A stretch of DNA of 64,000 bases from Peribacillus butanolivorans (GTDB taxonomy: Bacteria; Bacillota; Bacilli; Bacillales; DSM-1321), in NCBI RefSeq assembly GCF_001273755.1, contig NZ_LGYA01000005.1, positions 579,702 to 643,701 of the forward strand, read 5' to 3'. Made by a program: the position numbers and the translations under genes. The first letter of the stretch is position 1. Every line of letters starts with the position of its first letter. Below, in pieces: positions 6,890 to 15,656 of this stretch. The notes beneath the pieces were generated by a model, which was not told the DNA's origin, did no database searches, and saw only the letters and a list, made by a program, of their open reading frames with translations.

Positions 6890-7774
6890 ATGAACGTGAT
6901 TGAGATTAAAAATCTGACCAAAACGTATGGAAACGCCAGAGGAATCGAGAATGTGAGCTTTCATGTTGAAGAGGGGGAAATTTTTGGTTTTATCGGGCCA
7001 AATGGTGCAGGTAAATCTACTACACTTAGAACACTATTGTCGATTATATATCCTACAAGCGGTAGCGCAACGGTCTTTGGTAAAGATTCTGTTCAGTCTG
7101 CTTCCGAAATTAAAAAAGACATTGGCTATCTGCCATCTGAAGTTTTCTATTATGACAGGATGCGAGTGAAGGATCTCTTAAACTATTCAGCCAGCTTTTA
7201 TAAGAAGGATTGCAGGAAACGGATCCAGGAGCTTGCTGAAATTATGGATCTTGACCTGAGTAAAAGAATTGATGATTTGTCTTATGGAAACCGGAAGAAG
7301 GTAGGGATTGTGCAGGGGCTTCTTCATAAGCCGAAGCTGATTATACTCGATGAACCGACCGGCGGTTTAGATCCATTAATGCAGCAGAAGTTCTTTGATC
7401 TCTTGAAGGAGGAAAACAAGAAAGGAACAACTATTCTATTTTCCTCCCATATTTTAAGTGAGGTCCAGAAGATGTGCGACCGGGTGGCGATCATTAAAGA
7501 AGGGAAAATCATTAAGGTTGAGAAAATAAGTACTCTAAAGGAAAGCAACCACAAGAAGATTAAGGTTGAAACAAAGGTTCCTGTTGATGTCGATTTCTTT
7601 GATGCAGATGGTGTCACAAATCTGGAAGCGACCAATAATACCATTAGTTTTCTGTTTTCGGGCAATATCAATCTCATCATGAGAAAGCTCTCGGAGATCG
7701 AGCTTTCCAATGTATGGGTAGATGAGCCGGACCTTGAGGAAATCTTTCTTCATTATTACGAAAAGGAGGTATGA
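6890..7774 (+). CDS. ABC-2 type exporter, ATP-binding subunit
   Basis: The 294-residue subunit has Walker A GPNGAGKST near residue 40, a signature variant LSYGNRKKVG near 135, Walker B LIILDEPTGGLDP near 155, and the H-switch SSHILSEV. The C-terminal extension is typical of CcmA/drug-export ATPases. An earlier ATG overlaps the tetR stop, but AAAAGGGGG positions the start at 6890. It powers the two permeases that follow in the same operon. The substrate is unknown; a TetR-controlled ABC-2 pump suggests a toxic compound or antibiotic. Confidence 0.92.
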   Translation: MNVIEIKNLTKTYGNARGIENVSFHVEEGEIFGFIGPNGAGKSTTLRTLLSIIYPTSGSATVFGKDSVQSASEIKKDIGYLPSEVFYYDRMRVKDLLNYSASFYKKDCRKRIQELAEIMDLDLSKRIDDLSYGNRKKVGIVQGLLHKPKLIILDEPTGGLDPLMQQKFFDLLKEENKKGTTILFSSHILSEVQKMCDRVAIIKEGKIIKVEKISTLKESNHKKIKVETKVPVDVDFFDADGVTNLEATNNTISFLFSGNINLIMRKLSEIELSNVWVDEPDLEEIFLHYYEKEV

Positions 7775-7778
7775 GGAG

Positions 7779-8576
7779 ATGAACATGTTTCTGCATGAAT
7801 TAAAGGTGAATCGGAAGTCCACAATAATTTGGACTCTGTCTCTTGTTGCAATAGCTGTTCTCTTTTTATCCATTTTTCCAACGATTGAAAGGGAAGGTGA
7901 AGAATTTAAAAAGGTTCTTGCTAGTTACCCTGAGGGTGTCCTTAAAGCAGTCGGCGTTCAAATTGACAGCATTACATCGTTTCTTGGATTTTACTCCTAT
8001 GTCTTTTTATATATCATGTTATGTGGAGCCATTCAGGGAATGAACCTGGGGATGGGGGTTTTATCGAAGGAAATCATCGGGAAAACAGCTGAATTTCTGT
8101 TGACGAAGCCTGTTGCCCGCAAAGAAATACTAACGTCCAAAGCTTTGGTGGTTGTCACTTCCTTGTTGATCACGAATATCGTCTTTATGGGGGCAGCAGC
8201 ACTTATGGCAAATATAGTCGCAAAGGAATCCATTGATTACCAAGTTTTTTTCATGATCTCAGCAACAAACTTTTTCGTTCAGCTTATGTTTGCATCTTTT
8301 GGATTTTTGCTTTCTGTGCTTGTTTCAAGGATTAAATCGGTTCTTCCCCTCTCACTTAGTACTGTTTTTGCGTTTTTTATACTCTATATGTTTGGGTCGG
8401 TCATTGGGGAAAAGGCCGTTCGTTATTTAACACCATTTAAATATTTTGATCTTGCTTATATCATCAGACATTCCGGCTACGAAGCTCAGTACATTATCAT
8501 TGGATCAATTTTTATTGTTGCAACTGTGGCTGTGAGCTTTATTGTTTTTACAAAAAAAGATATTCATACTGTGTAA
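7779..8576 (+). CDS. ABC-2 type permease subunit 1
   Basis: This 265-residue membrane protein has six hydrophobic segments and the family phrase GKTAEFLLTKPVARKEILTS after the second helix. AGGAGATG supplies the ribosome binding site for the ATG at 7779; an open upstream extension overlaps the ATPase and is unlikely to be used. It is exactly as long as the next permease and shares the same layout, so the two probably arose by duplication and form a heterodimeric channel. Confidence 0.9.
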   Translation: MNMFLHELKVNRKSTIIWTLSLVAIAVLFLSIFPTIEREGEEFKKVLASYPEGVLKAVGVQIDSITSFLGFYSYVFLYIMLCGAIQGMNLGMGVLSKEIIGKTAEFLLTKPVARKEILTSKALVVVTSLLITNIVFMGAAALMANIVAKESIDYQVFFMISATNFFVQLMFASFGFLLSVLVSRIKSVLPLSLSTVFAFFILYMFGSVIGEKAVRYLTPFKYFDLAYIIRHSGYEAQYIIIGSIFIVATVAVSFIVFTKKDIHTV

Positions 8577-8597
8577 TCAGAAAGGGGTGTTTCTATC

Positions 8598-9395
8598 ATG
8601 AACATTGTGCTAAGAGAGTTAATGTCTAGCCGTAAGTCGTTAATTTGGTGGTCGGTGGGACTTCTTGCCATGATAACGGGAGGGATGAGCAAGTATGGGG
8701 GGATGCAATCGTCCGGACAGTCAGCAAACGACCTTTTTGCGGCAATGCCGAAGTCGCTCCAAGCGATTTTTGGTGTAAGCACCTTAGATATATCGACAGC
8801 ACTTGGCTATTATGGTCTGATTTTCTCTTACCTTTTGTTGATGGCAGCCATTTATGCCGTTATGCTGGGGGCAAATTCTATTGCTAAGGAAGAACGGGAT
8901 AAAACCTCTGAATTTTTGATGGCAAAGCCTGTCTCAAGAAGTAGGATTATCACCTCCAAGTTAGCGGCAGCGATTATCCTTCTTTTTCTTTTTAACCTCA
9001 TCACATTCCTTTTATCGGCCATGATGGTAAACTATTATGATAGTGGTGCAGAGATTACGAGCAAAATAGCAGCATTAGTGGGAGGAATGTTCCTATTACA
9101 GCTGATATTCTTAGCAATTGGCACCAGCATTGCAGCGGTGAGCAAGCGTCCAAAACTTGCGACATCGATAGCAACAGGGATTCTTCTACTAACCTATATT
9201 CTATCGATTGCCGTCGAGCTCAGCAGTAAGCTTGAAAATTTGAAATACATCATTCCATTTAAATATTTTGAGGCTAAGTACATTTTGGCTGGTGATGGAT
9301 TTGATGCAGTATTTGTCATATTATCAGTGGTAATAGTTGTAGTATTAATAAATGCCACCTATATCTTGTATCAAAAGAGGGACCTGAATATATAG
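8598..9395 (+). CDS. ABC-2 type permease subunit 2
   Basis: The 265-residue protein mirrors its neighbour: RDKTSEFLMAKPVSRSRIIT matches the first permease's helix-2 loop, and both end with a helix plus YILYQKRDL- or VFTKKDI-like tails. AAAGGGGTG precedes the ATG. It starts 22 bp after permease 1 and ends the operon, with a terminator 10 bp later. One extracytoplasmic stretch (KYGGMQSSGQSANDLFAAMP) differs from its partner and may shape substrate choice. Confidence 0.9.
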   Translation: MNIVLRELMSSRKSLIWWSVGLLAMITGGMSKYGGMQSSGQSANDLFAAMPKSLQAIFGVSTLDISTALGYYGLIFSYLLLMAAIYAVMLGANSIAKEERDKTSEFLMAKPVSRSRIITSKLAAAIILLFLFNLITFLLSAMMVNYYDSGAEITSKIAALVGGMFLLQLIFLAIGTSIAAVSKRPKLATSIATGILLLTYILSIAVELSSKLENLKYIIPFKYFEAKYILAGDGFDAVFVILSVVIVVVLINATYILYQKRDLNI

Positions 9396-9404
9396 AATTG
9401 CGAT

Positions 9405-9434
9405 GGAGGAACTCTAAGTCGGGGTTCCTTTTCT
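9405..9434 (+). terminator. Terminator of the ABC operon
   Basis: AGGAAC pairs with GTTCCT and is followed by TTTTCT. Confidence 0.6.
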
Positions 9435-9435
9435 G

Positions 9436-9877
9436 ATTTAGAATTGCTTATTGTGTTATATTTTTTCGTGCTCGTATTTGTTAGTGATTTAACATGCATA
9501 AGATTCTGTGAAATTTCACTATTATCCCTTTTAACATAATAAGGATTATCAAACTGCAGAAATCAGTGGATGTATCTTGTGTGAAACATACCCCAATATG
9601 CTAGCTAAAGATGAGAAAATCAAATTAGCTAATTGAGGCTTCCAAAGTTTCTGTTTATAAACTGGGTAAGAATTAGAGAAGCTGTTAAATAAAATCAATA
9701 GTTGTTTAGTGTAAAAAACTCTGGAGATGAGATATTATCCAGATTATTTCATTTTGACTGTATTTGCTGAGGCAAATATTTATCTTTTTGTAAGCAAAAA
9801 TTTGTTTCTATATGAAATAGTAGATATACTATGGGAACAACGCCATTATTAATGGATATGGGAGGAGAGATATTATT
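9436..9877. other. Intergenic stretch, no gene recognised
   Basis: AT-rich and without a supported gene. A short frame near 9540-9635, without a good start, ends CETYPNMLAKDEKIKLAN and may be a remnant. GGGAGGAGAG near 9858 belongs to the next gene. Confidence 0.4.
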
Positions 9878-10147
9878 ATGGGAAAAATTCGAGAAGGTGA
9901 AGTTTTCACCCTTACTGATGACAATGATGAGGGCCATGAGGTTGAAGTTCTAGGATCATTAGATGTAGAAGGAACGGAATATGTAGCAGTGGGCTTGCTT
10001 GAAGATATTGAAGAAGATACAGAGGATGATATTGATATTTTCTTTTTCAGAGTCGAGGGTGAAGGAGAGCTAATCGATATCGAAACGGACGAGGAGTTCG
10101 AAAAGGTATCCCTAGCGTTCGAAGCAGCTTTTGATCCGCAGGATTGA
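9878..10147 (+). CDS. DUF1292 (YrzB-like) acidic protein
   Basis: The 89-residue, strongly acidic protein starts MGKIREGEVFTLTDDNDEGH and has the DUF1292 pattern of a short beta domain: VEVLGSLDVEGTEYVAVG, then FFFRVEGEGELIDIETDEEF. YrzB relatives are conserved in Firmicutes with unknown function. GGGAGGAGAG is the ribosome binding site and a terminator follows at 10159. In B. subtilis yrzB is linked to yrrK and alaS; here it stands alone, so this may be a paralogue. Confidence 0.85.
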   Translation: MGKIREGEVFTLTDDNDEGHEVEVLGSLDVEGTEYVAVGLLEDIEEDTEDDIDIFFFRVEGEGELIDIETDEEFEKVSLAFEAAFDPQD

Positions 10148-10158
10148 TGGGAAACTAG

Positions 10159-10190
10159 AAAAGACGGCACATTGGGTGTCGTCTTTTTTA
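10159..10190 (+). terminator. Intrinsic terminator
   Basis: AAGACG-G-CAC pairs with GTG-T-CGTCTT, then TTTTTT. Confidence 0.8.
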
Positions 10191-10374
10191 TATGTATGAA
10201 AAGTACTGGCCCCGCCTTCGCCAAATACCATGATAGCCACGCGTGCTATCCAGCCTTACTTAAGTATAGTGCCGCGTTGTTGAAAGGACATGTAGTGTGT
10301 ATGAAGGTTTTGTTAAATCAAGAAGTCATTTTTCTACCCACTAGGCATAGGATAAAAAAAGTGGAGGTGATAGA

Positions 10375-10803
10375 ATGGCTGTCGTAAAACATACGGATTC
10401 TGATATTGCATTGTTGGCAAGGTTGCTTAGAGCTGAAGGTGAGAGCGAAGGTGATCAAGGCATGCTGATGATTGGGAATGTTGGAATCAACCGGATAAGG
10501 TCGGACTGTTCCGATTTTATAGGATTAAGAACGATTCCGGATATGGTTTATCAGGAACATGCCTTCGAAGCTGTTCAAAAAGGTTATTTTTATCAAAGAG
10601 CAAGAGAGAGAGAAAAAAGTCTTGCACGTCGTAATGTAAATGGTGAAAGGTTATGGCCTTCAAAATTTAGCCTATGGTACTTCAGGCCACCGGGAGATTG
10701 TCCGGCAACCTGGTATAACCAGCCTTTAGCTGGGCGTTTTAAGCTTCATTGTTTTTATGAACCCACAGGTGCAGAGTGTGAAAATATTTATAATACATTT
10801 TAG
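10375..10803 (+). CDS. cwlJ: Spore cortex-lytic cell-wall hydrolase CwlJ
   Basis: The 142-residue protein is close to B. subtilis CwlJ in length and wording: MAVVKHTDSDIALLARLLRA, then GNVGINRI, SDFIGLRTI, GYFYQRA, SKFSLWYFRPPGDCPA and the terminal ENIYNTF. It has no signal peptide, as expected for CwlJ, which is placed in the spore coat and degrades cortex peptidoglycan during germination, with GerQ needed for assembly. The SleB/CwlJ catalytic glutamate is expected in LRAEGESEGDQG. AGTGGAGGTGATAG precedes the ATG. gerQ is not adjacent. This is strong evidence for a spore former. Confidence 0.95.
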   Translation: MAVVKHTDSDIALLARLLRAEGESEGDQGMLMIGNVGINRIRSDCSDFIGLRTIPDMVYQEHAFEAVQKGYFYQRAREREKSLARRNVNGERLWPSKFSLWYFRPPGDCPATWYNQPLAGRFKLHCFYEPTGAECENIYNTF

Positions 10804-10804
10804 G

Positions 10805-10842
10805 AAAGAGGCTGAACCTTATATGGAGGTTTGGCCTCTTTG
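10805..10842 (+). terminator. Terminator of cwlJ
   Basis: AAAGAGGC pairs with GCCTCTTT around an inner CCT/AGG stem. Confidence 0.7.
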
Positions 10843-10951
10843 TGTGTCAAGTATGTAATCAAAATATCATATGATAAAACTAGCAAATGATTTACTGATA
10901 CTGTAAAATTGAGACAGTAAATTTCCGGATAAGAAAGGAATAAAAAAATTG

Positions 10952-12418
10952 ATGAGTAAAAGGCTTGTTAATTATGGGCAAAGGCAAATGGGAGAACAGT
11001 CGGAGGAAATCACAGAGCAACTTAAGTCTTTCATGGAGAATAATGCGGACGCCATTTCTATCGTTGATCTGGAAGGAAAAACCCTTCAAGTTAATTCTGC
11101 TTTTGAAGAATTTTTTGGTTGGAAAAATGATGAAATAATAGGTAAGCCGTTTCCGATTATTCCTGAATTCTTGAAGGAGTCAGTAAATGAATTGCATAGC
11201 CAGGTTAGGGAAGGGGAACAAAAGAAAGGCTTTGAAACGGTTAGACAAAGAAAAGATGGCCAGTTAATCAATGTGAGCATCTCCCTTTTTACTATCCGAG
11301 ACAATAAAAATGAGCCGAGTGCATTGGCCTTCGTTTATCGGGATATCACGGATCAAAAGCTTGCTGAAGCTGCCTTGAAGGAAAGTGAAGAAAGGTATCG
11401 CAGTTTAGTGGAAGTATCACCTGAAGCGATTTTTGTGCATCGCAATGGGGTCATTGAGTATATGAATCCTATGGGGGCAAAAATGCTAGGTATGGATAGT
11501 GTTGATGATATTATTGGCATGTCCGTTTTTCAGTTCGTTCACCCTGATTCTCTAGAAACTGTAAAAAAACGAATCAAGATAATGAGAGACGATTATAAAG
11601 CAGTTGATTTATTGGAGCAAAAGTTCATTAGACTTGATGGACAAGAATTTTATGGAGAAACACTTGGCCTTCCGATTATTTATAAGGACCGTCCAGCCAT
11701 ACAGGTGTTTTGCAGAGATATTACCGAGCGTAAGAAAACAGAAGAAATACTTTGTAAATCTAACATGCTATCTGCGGTGGGGCAGATGGCTGCGGGTATT
11801 GCACATGAAATAAGGAATCCGTTAACAACGGTTAAAGGATTTTTACAACTATTGAGAGAAAGCCCCGATAAAAAGGACTATCTTGAAATGACTGTAAGTG
11901 AAGTTGAGAAAATTGAAATTTTAGCCAATGAATTTTTGAGTTTAGCAGAGCCTGAAGCGAAGGTTTGGGAATCGATTCAGCTTACCGATATATTAGACAG
12001 TGTAATTATGTTAGCCGAGTTTCAGGCAATAATAAATGACGTTGAAATTATCAAAGAATATAAAAAGAATTTTGTATGGGTCCTTGGTGAGCCTACTCAG
12101 TTAAAACAGGTGTTTACTAATGTCGTTAATAATGCGATAGAAGCAATGCCTAAAGGAGGGAAACTTCATATTCAGTTAAAATATGAAGGGGAATCCATAG
12201 TTATCTCCTTTATTGATCAGGGTAGTGGAATCTCAGAAGAGCGCATAAAGCATCTAGGACAGCCTTTTTATAGTACTACGGAAAAAGGAACAGGATTAGG
12301 ACTCATGGTCAGTACTAAAATCATTCATGAGCATAAGGGTGAAATCCAATTTAGTAGTGAAGTAGGAAAAGGAACCATCGTTGATATCATTCTCCCTATC
12401 GATAAAAATTCACAATGA
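10952..12418 (+). CDS. Cytoplasmic PAS-PAS sensor histidine kinase (sporulation-kinase-like)
   Basis: The 488-residue protein has no membrane segment. Two PAS domains (about 25-135 and 145-260) precede a HisKA domain with the phosphoacceptor in MAAGIAHEIRNPLTTVKGFL near residue 285. The HATPase domain has NVVNNAIEAM (N box), DQGSGIS (G1) and GTGLGL (G2). The HEIRNPLT-KGFLQL wording is characteristic of KinA/KinE-type kinases feeding the Spo0 phosphorelay. There is no response regulator nearby, consistent with an orphan phosphorelay kinase. A role in sporulation is inferred, not shown. AGAAAGGAA is the ribosome binding site, and a TTG lies directly before the ATG. Confidence 0.9.
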   Translation: MSKRLVNYGQRQMGEQSEEITEQLKSFMENNADAISIVDLEGKTLQVNSAFEEFFGWKNDEIIGKPFPIIPEFLKESVNELHSQVREGEQKKGFETVRQRKDGQLINVSISLFTIRDNKNEPSALAFVYRDITDQKLAEAALKESEERYRSLVEVSPEAIFVHRNGVIEYMNPMGAKMLGMDSVDDIIGMSVFQFVHPDSLETVKKRIKIMRDDYKAVDLLEQKFIRLDGQEFYGETLGLPIIYKDRPAIQVFCRDITERKKTEEILCKSNMLSAVGQMAAGIAHEIRNPLTTVKGFLQLLRESPDKKDYLEMTVSEVEKIEILANEFLSLAEPEAKVWESIQLTDILDSVIMLAEFQAIINDVEIIKEYKKNFVWVLGEPTQLKQVFTNVVNNAIEAMPKGGKLHIQLKYEGESIVISFIDQGSGISEERIKHLGQPFYSTTEKGTGLGLMVSTKIIHEHKGEIQFSSEVGKGTIVDIILPIDKNSQ

Positions 12419-12454
12419 AAAGTGACGAGAAGTCAATGCTCTCGTCACTTTTTG
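12417..12454. terminator. Bidirectional terminator between kinase and oxidoreductase
   Basis: AAAAGTGACGAG pairs perfectly with CTCGTCACTTTT. It lies between convergent stops and serves both genes. Confidence 0.9.
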
Positions 12455-12456
12455 GT

Positions 12457-13449
12457 TTATAGTTTAACGATTGTTCTGCCTCTTGCTTCCCCTTTTAAAA
12501 GGGTAGGAAGGACATCCGGTAAATCTTTAAGGGTAATTTCCTGTTGTATGAGCTGTTCTAAATGTGCCAGCTTAAAATCGGTAGCGAGTCGCTGCCAAAC
12601 CTTCAATCTCGTATCCATTGGGCAATTCACGGAATCAATTCCGAGTAAATTAACACCTCTTAGGATGAATGGAAAGACAGTAGCTGGTAGATTGGTACCT
12701 GCTGTTAATCCACTTACCGCAACAGAACCTCCGTATTGAATTTGACTAAGGACAGAAGCAAGTGGTTCTCCGCCAACTGGGTCAACCGCACCACTCCACT
12801 TTTGTTTGCCTAGTGCCCGAAGCTTGCCATTGTAGACATCTTCACGTGATACAATTGTTGAGGCACCAATTTCCTTTAGGTACCCGTGTTCTGATTCTTT
12901 TCCTGTACTCGCCTCAACCGAATAGCCAAGCTTGGAAAGTATCGAGACCGCAAAGCTGCCGACCCCACCTGTTGCACCAGTTACGAGAACACTTCCTTGA
13001 TCAGGAGTGAGGTTATTTTCTTCTAGACGGAGAACCGATAAGGCCGCAGTAAAACCAGCCGTCCCGATAACCATCGCTTCTTTCAATGTAAGGCCCTCAG
13101 GAAGTGGAACAATCCACTCTGCAGGAACGCGGGCAAATTCACTATAGCCCCCGGATTGGGAAACGCCGATTCCATAGGAAGTCGCAATGACTTCGTCTCC
13201 CTCTTTAAAACGAGGATTCTCTGATGAAACGACAACACCAGCTAAATCAATTCCCGGAACAATTGGATAGTTTGTGACTATGTTTCCATTCGGAATGCTA
13301 GCTAGGCTATCTTTATAATTCACACCTGAATAATGAACGCGGATGAGCACTTCGCCTTGAGGTAAGTCATCAAGTGTTAGTTCCTGAATGCTAACGGAAA
13401 ATTGGTCCTCTTGCTTGTCCACGACTAATGCATCAAATCGTTGTACCAT
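12457..13449 (-). CDS. yhfP: YhdH/YhfP-family quinone oxidoreductase (acrylyl-CoA-reductase-like)
   Basis: The 330-residue medium-chain dehydrogenase/reductase lacks the alcohol-dehydrogenase zinc site. It has VHYSGVNYKDSLA, the fold marker PGIDLAGVV, and the NADPH-binding TGATGGVGSFAVSIL near 155. SGLTAGTNLPATVFPFILRG and LLGIDSVNCP are hallmarks of the YhdH/AcuI subfamily, which reduces acryloyl-CoA or quinones with NADPH. AGGGGGAACTAA precedes the ATG on the minus strand. It appears monocistronic. The physiological substrate in Bacillus is unsettled. Confidence 0.93.
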   Translation of the reverse strand: MVQRFDALVVDKQEDQFSVSIQELTLDDLPQGEVLIRVHYSGVNYKDSLASIPNGNIVTNYPIVPGIDLAGVVVSSENPRFKEGDEVIATSYGIGVSQSGGYSEFARVPAEWIVPLPEGLTLKEAMVIGTAGFTAALSVLRLEENNLTPDQGSVLVTGATGGVGSFAVSILSKLGYSVEASTGKESEHGYLKEIGASTIVSREDVYNGKLRALGKQKWSGAVDPVGGEPLASVLSQIQYGGSVAVSGLTAGTNLPATVFPFILRGVNLLGIDSVNCPMDTRLKVWQRLATDFKLAHLEQLIQQEITLKDLPDVLPTLLKGEARGRTIVKL

Positions 13450-13609
13450 AATTAGTTCCCCCTTTGATTTAAATCATTCTAATTATATAAGAAAAGACGG
13501 TAAGCTGTATAATGATTGAATTCGAAATAAATGGCTCTATCTTTTCTTTCTTCTTCTAAAAATGTTACTATAAGGTTTGATTCAGTTTATATTAAAGGAG
13601 ATGTTTTAC

Positions 13610-14050
13610 ATGGCTAAAAAAGGATACATACTTATGGAAAATGGAGAAAAAATCGAATTCGATCTTTTCCCGAACGAAGCACCAAACACAGTAGCTAACT
13701 TCGAAAACTTAGCGAACACAGGATTTTATAACGGCGTAGTATTTCACCGTGTCATCCCAGGTTTCGTAAGCCAAGGTGGAGATCCAACAGGTACAGGTGC
13801 AGGCGGAAGTGGCACACAGATTAAGTGTGAAACTGTAGGAAATCCTCATAAACATGAAGCAGGTAGCCTATCTATGGCACATGCTGGAAAAGACACTGGC
13901 TCAAGCCAATTCTTTATCGTTCACGCACCGCAACCACATCTTAACGGTGTCCACACGGTATTCGGTAAAGTAACATCTGGACTTGAAACAGCTAAAGCTA
14001 TGAAAAATGGCGACAAAATGGAGAAAGTCGAAGTTTTTGACGCTGAATAA
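13610..14050 (+). CDS. ppiB: Cytoplasmic peptidyl-prolyl cis-trans isomerase (cyclophilin)
   Basis: The 146-residue cyclophilin has FENLANTGFYNGVVFHRVIP with the catalytic Arg in FHRV, GGDPTGTGAGG, and SLSMAHAGKDTGSSQFFIVH, whose QFFI is part of the proline pocket. It is the short cytosolic bacterial type with no signal peptide. AAAGGAGATGTTTTAC places the start at 13610; the frame is open 33 bp further up but has no ribosome binding site there. A strong terminator follows. Confidence 0.97.
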   Translation: MAKKGYILMENGEKIEFDLFPNEAPNTVANFENLANTGFYNGVVFHRVIPGFVSQGGDPTGTGAGGSGTQIKCETVGNPHKHEAGSLSMAHAGKDTGSSQFFIVHAPQPHLNGVHTVFGKVTSGLETAKAMKNGDKMEKVEVFDAE

Positions 14051-14058
14051 TGGATGTA

Positions 14059-14090
14059 GAAAGAGGAAGCATTATGCTTCCTCTTTTTTT
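14059..14090 (+). terminator. Terminator of ppiB
   Basis: GAAAGAGGAAGC pairs with GCTTCCTCTTT, followed by a T-run. Confidence 0.9.
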
Positions 14091-14306
14091 GGTCTTAAAA
14101 TCCATGTTAGTGTGGACCGCATAGCATATCTGGAAAGAAGATGAGAGGGGGGGAGCCAACAGCTAATCAAAAAATTGCTTGTCTTTTTTTCGTCAAATCA
14201 GGATCTTAGACTTTCGTTGAGAATATTTGATATAAAGTAGTTTTTTTTCAATTTTAAGCATTTACCGCCCCTCTTTAATGTTATTAGTATCTTTCCTTTA
14301 TCATTT

Positions 14307-14391
14307 CCCGCCAGAAGACTCCCTCTTCAAGCGTGTGAAGGGCGAGAGCCCAGTGGTAAGGGGGAGATGAATGGCGGTTGGCATAAGCCAA
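14307..14391 (+). ncRNA. Structured 5' segment of the tnpB element
   Basis: A nested stem-loop is visible: CCGCCA with TGGCGG, CTCCC with GGGAG, and CTTCA-agcgtg-TGAAG at the tip. TTGGC-ataa-GCCAA follows directly. The region ends 59 bp before the tnpB ATG. It may be the left-end transposition hairpin or a leader that controls TnpB translation. Confidence 0.4.
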
Positions 14392-14450
14392 AGTAATCTT
14401 TTAGCAAACATACGTTCGATAGTTAATAATAACATAAGGGGGTGAAACCA

Positions 14451-15656
14451 ATGGTCGTAAACAAAGCTTATAAATTTCGAATCTATCCAACTAAAGAACA
14501 ACTAGTTCTAATCAATAAAACGATCGGCTGCTCCCGTTTTGTCTATAACTTCTTTTTAGGCAAACAAAAGGAGAAAGATGCCTACTGGTATATTTGTGAA
14601 GAAATGAAGCAGTACGGCCAATTACCCTCTAATGAATGGAAAGGTTCTTATCTGAATAAATACGCAACAATCAAAGAACTTCCAGCTTTAAAGAAAGAGT
14701 ATTCTTTCCTGAAAGAAGTAGACAGTATTGCCTTACAGAAATCGGTGGAAAATTTAGCAGATTCCTATAGTCGATATTATAAAAAGCAAAACAAGTCACC
14801 ACGCTTCAAATCGAAAAAGAATCCTATCCAGTCCTACACGACTAAATATACGAATGGAAATATCGGAATAATTGGAAACAAAATCAAATTGCCAAAACTC
14901 GGTCTAGTTCGTTTTGCTAAAAGCCGCGAAGTCGAAGGGCGAATCATCAATGCCACAATCAGGCGGAAACCTTCGGGTAAATATTTCATTTCCGTTTTAG
15001 CGGAAACCAATGTACAAGTACTTTCTAAAACGAATCGTTCGTGCGGTGTAGATGTTGGTTTGAAGAATTTTGCTATTCTTTCAGATGGTACGGTCTATCA
15101 AAACCCAAAATTCTTCCGGACGGTCGAAAAGAAATTGGCCAAAGCACAACGGATTCTTTCAAGGCGACAAGAAATAGCCTTGAATCAAAATAAACCATTG
15201 GCTGAAGCCAAAAACTATCAAAAACAAAAACGAAAAGTGGCTATCCTACACGAAAAAATTTCAAATGCCCGAATGGATTACTTACATAAAGTTTCTACCG
15301 AAATCATCAAAAACCACGATGTTATTGGAATGGAAGACTTGCAAGTGTCGAATATGATGAAAAATCACAAACTAGCTAAAGGTATTAGTGAAGTATCTTG
15401 GTACCTATTCAAAAAAATGTTGGAATACAAAGCAAAATGGTATGGTAAACAAATCGTGACCGTATCTAAAACGTTTGCTTCTAGCCAATTGTGTTCTAGC
15501 TGCGGTTACCAAAATAAAGACGTTAAACATCTGAATCTTCGTGAATGGGATTGTCCTTTTTGTTCTACTCACCACGATCGAGATATTAACACAGGACTCA
15601 ATCTAATGAATGAAGCCATAAGGCTTCTAACCGTAGGAACTACGGGAGTAGCCTAA
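14451..15656 (+). CDS. tnpB: TnpB RNA-guided nuclease (OMEGA family)
   Basis: The 401-residue protein starts MVVNKAYKFRIYPTKEQ after AAGGGGGTGAAACCA; a GTG 9 bp earlier overlaps that ribosome binding site. The RuvC-like site is intact: Asp in GVDVGLKNFAILSDG near 201, Glu in VIGMEDLQVSNM near 295, and Asp in HHDRDINTGLNLM near 378. A zinc finger, CSSC...CPFC, lies at about 348-371. TnpB cuts DNA next to a TAM, guided by a reRNA made from its own right end, and is an ancestor of Cas12. All catalytic and zinc residues are present, so it should be active. Nothing adjacent suggests domestication. Confidence 0.95.
   Translation: MVVNKAYKFRIYPTKEQLVLINKTIGCSRFVYNFFLGKQKEKDAYWYICEEMKQYGQLPSNEWKGSYLNKYATIKELPALKKEYSFLKEVDSIALQKSVENLADSYSRYYKKQNKSPRFKSKKNPIQSYTTKYTNGNIGIIGNKIKLPKLGLVRFAKSREVEGRIINATIRRKPSGKYFISVLAETNVQVLSKTNRSCGVDVGLKNFAILSDGTVYQNPKFFRTVEKKLAKAQRILSRRQEIALNQNKPLAEAKNYQKQKRKVAILHEKISNARMDYLHKVSTEIIKNHDVIGMEDLQVSNMMKNHKLAKGISEVSWYLFKKMLEYKAKWYGKQIVTVSKTFASSQLCSSCGYQNKDVKHLNLREWDCPFCSTHHDRDINTGLNLMNEAIRLLTVGTTGVA

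Noticed and set aside
9829..10224. Minus-strand serine-rich frame opposite the DUF1292 gene
   Set aside because: Mirror of the acidic GAA/GAT codons of a well-supported plus-strand gene; no ribosome binding site.
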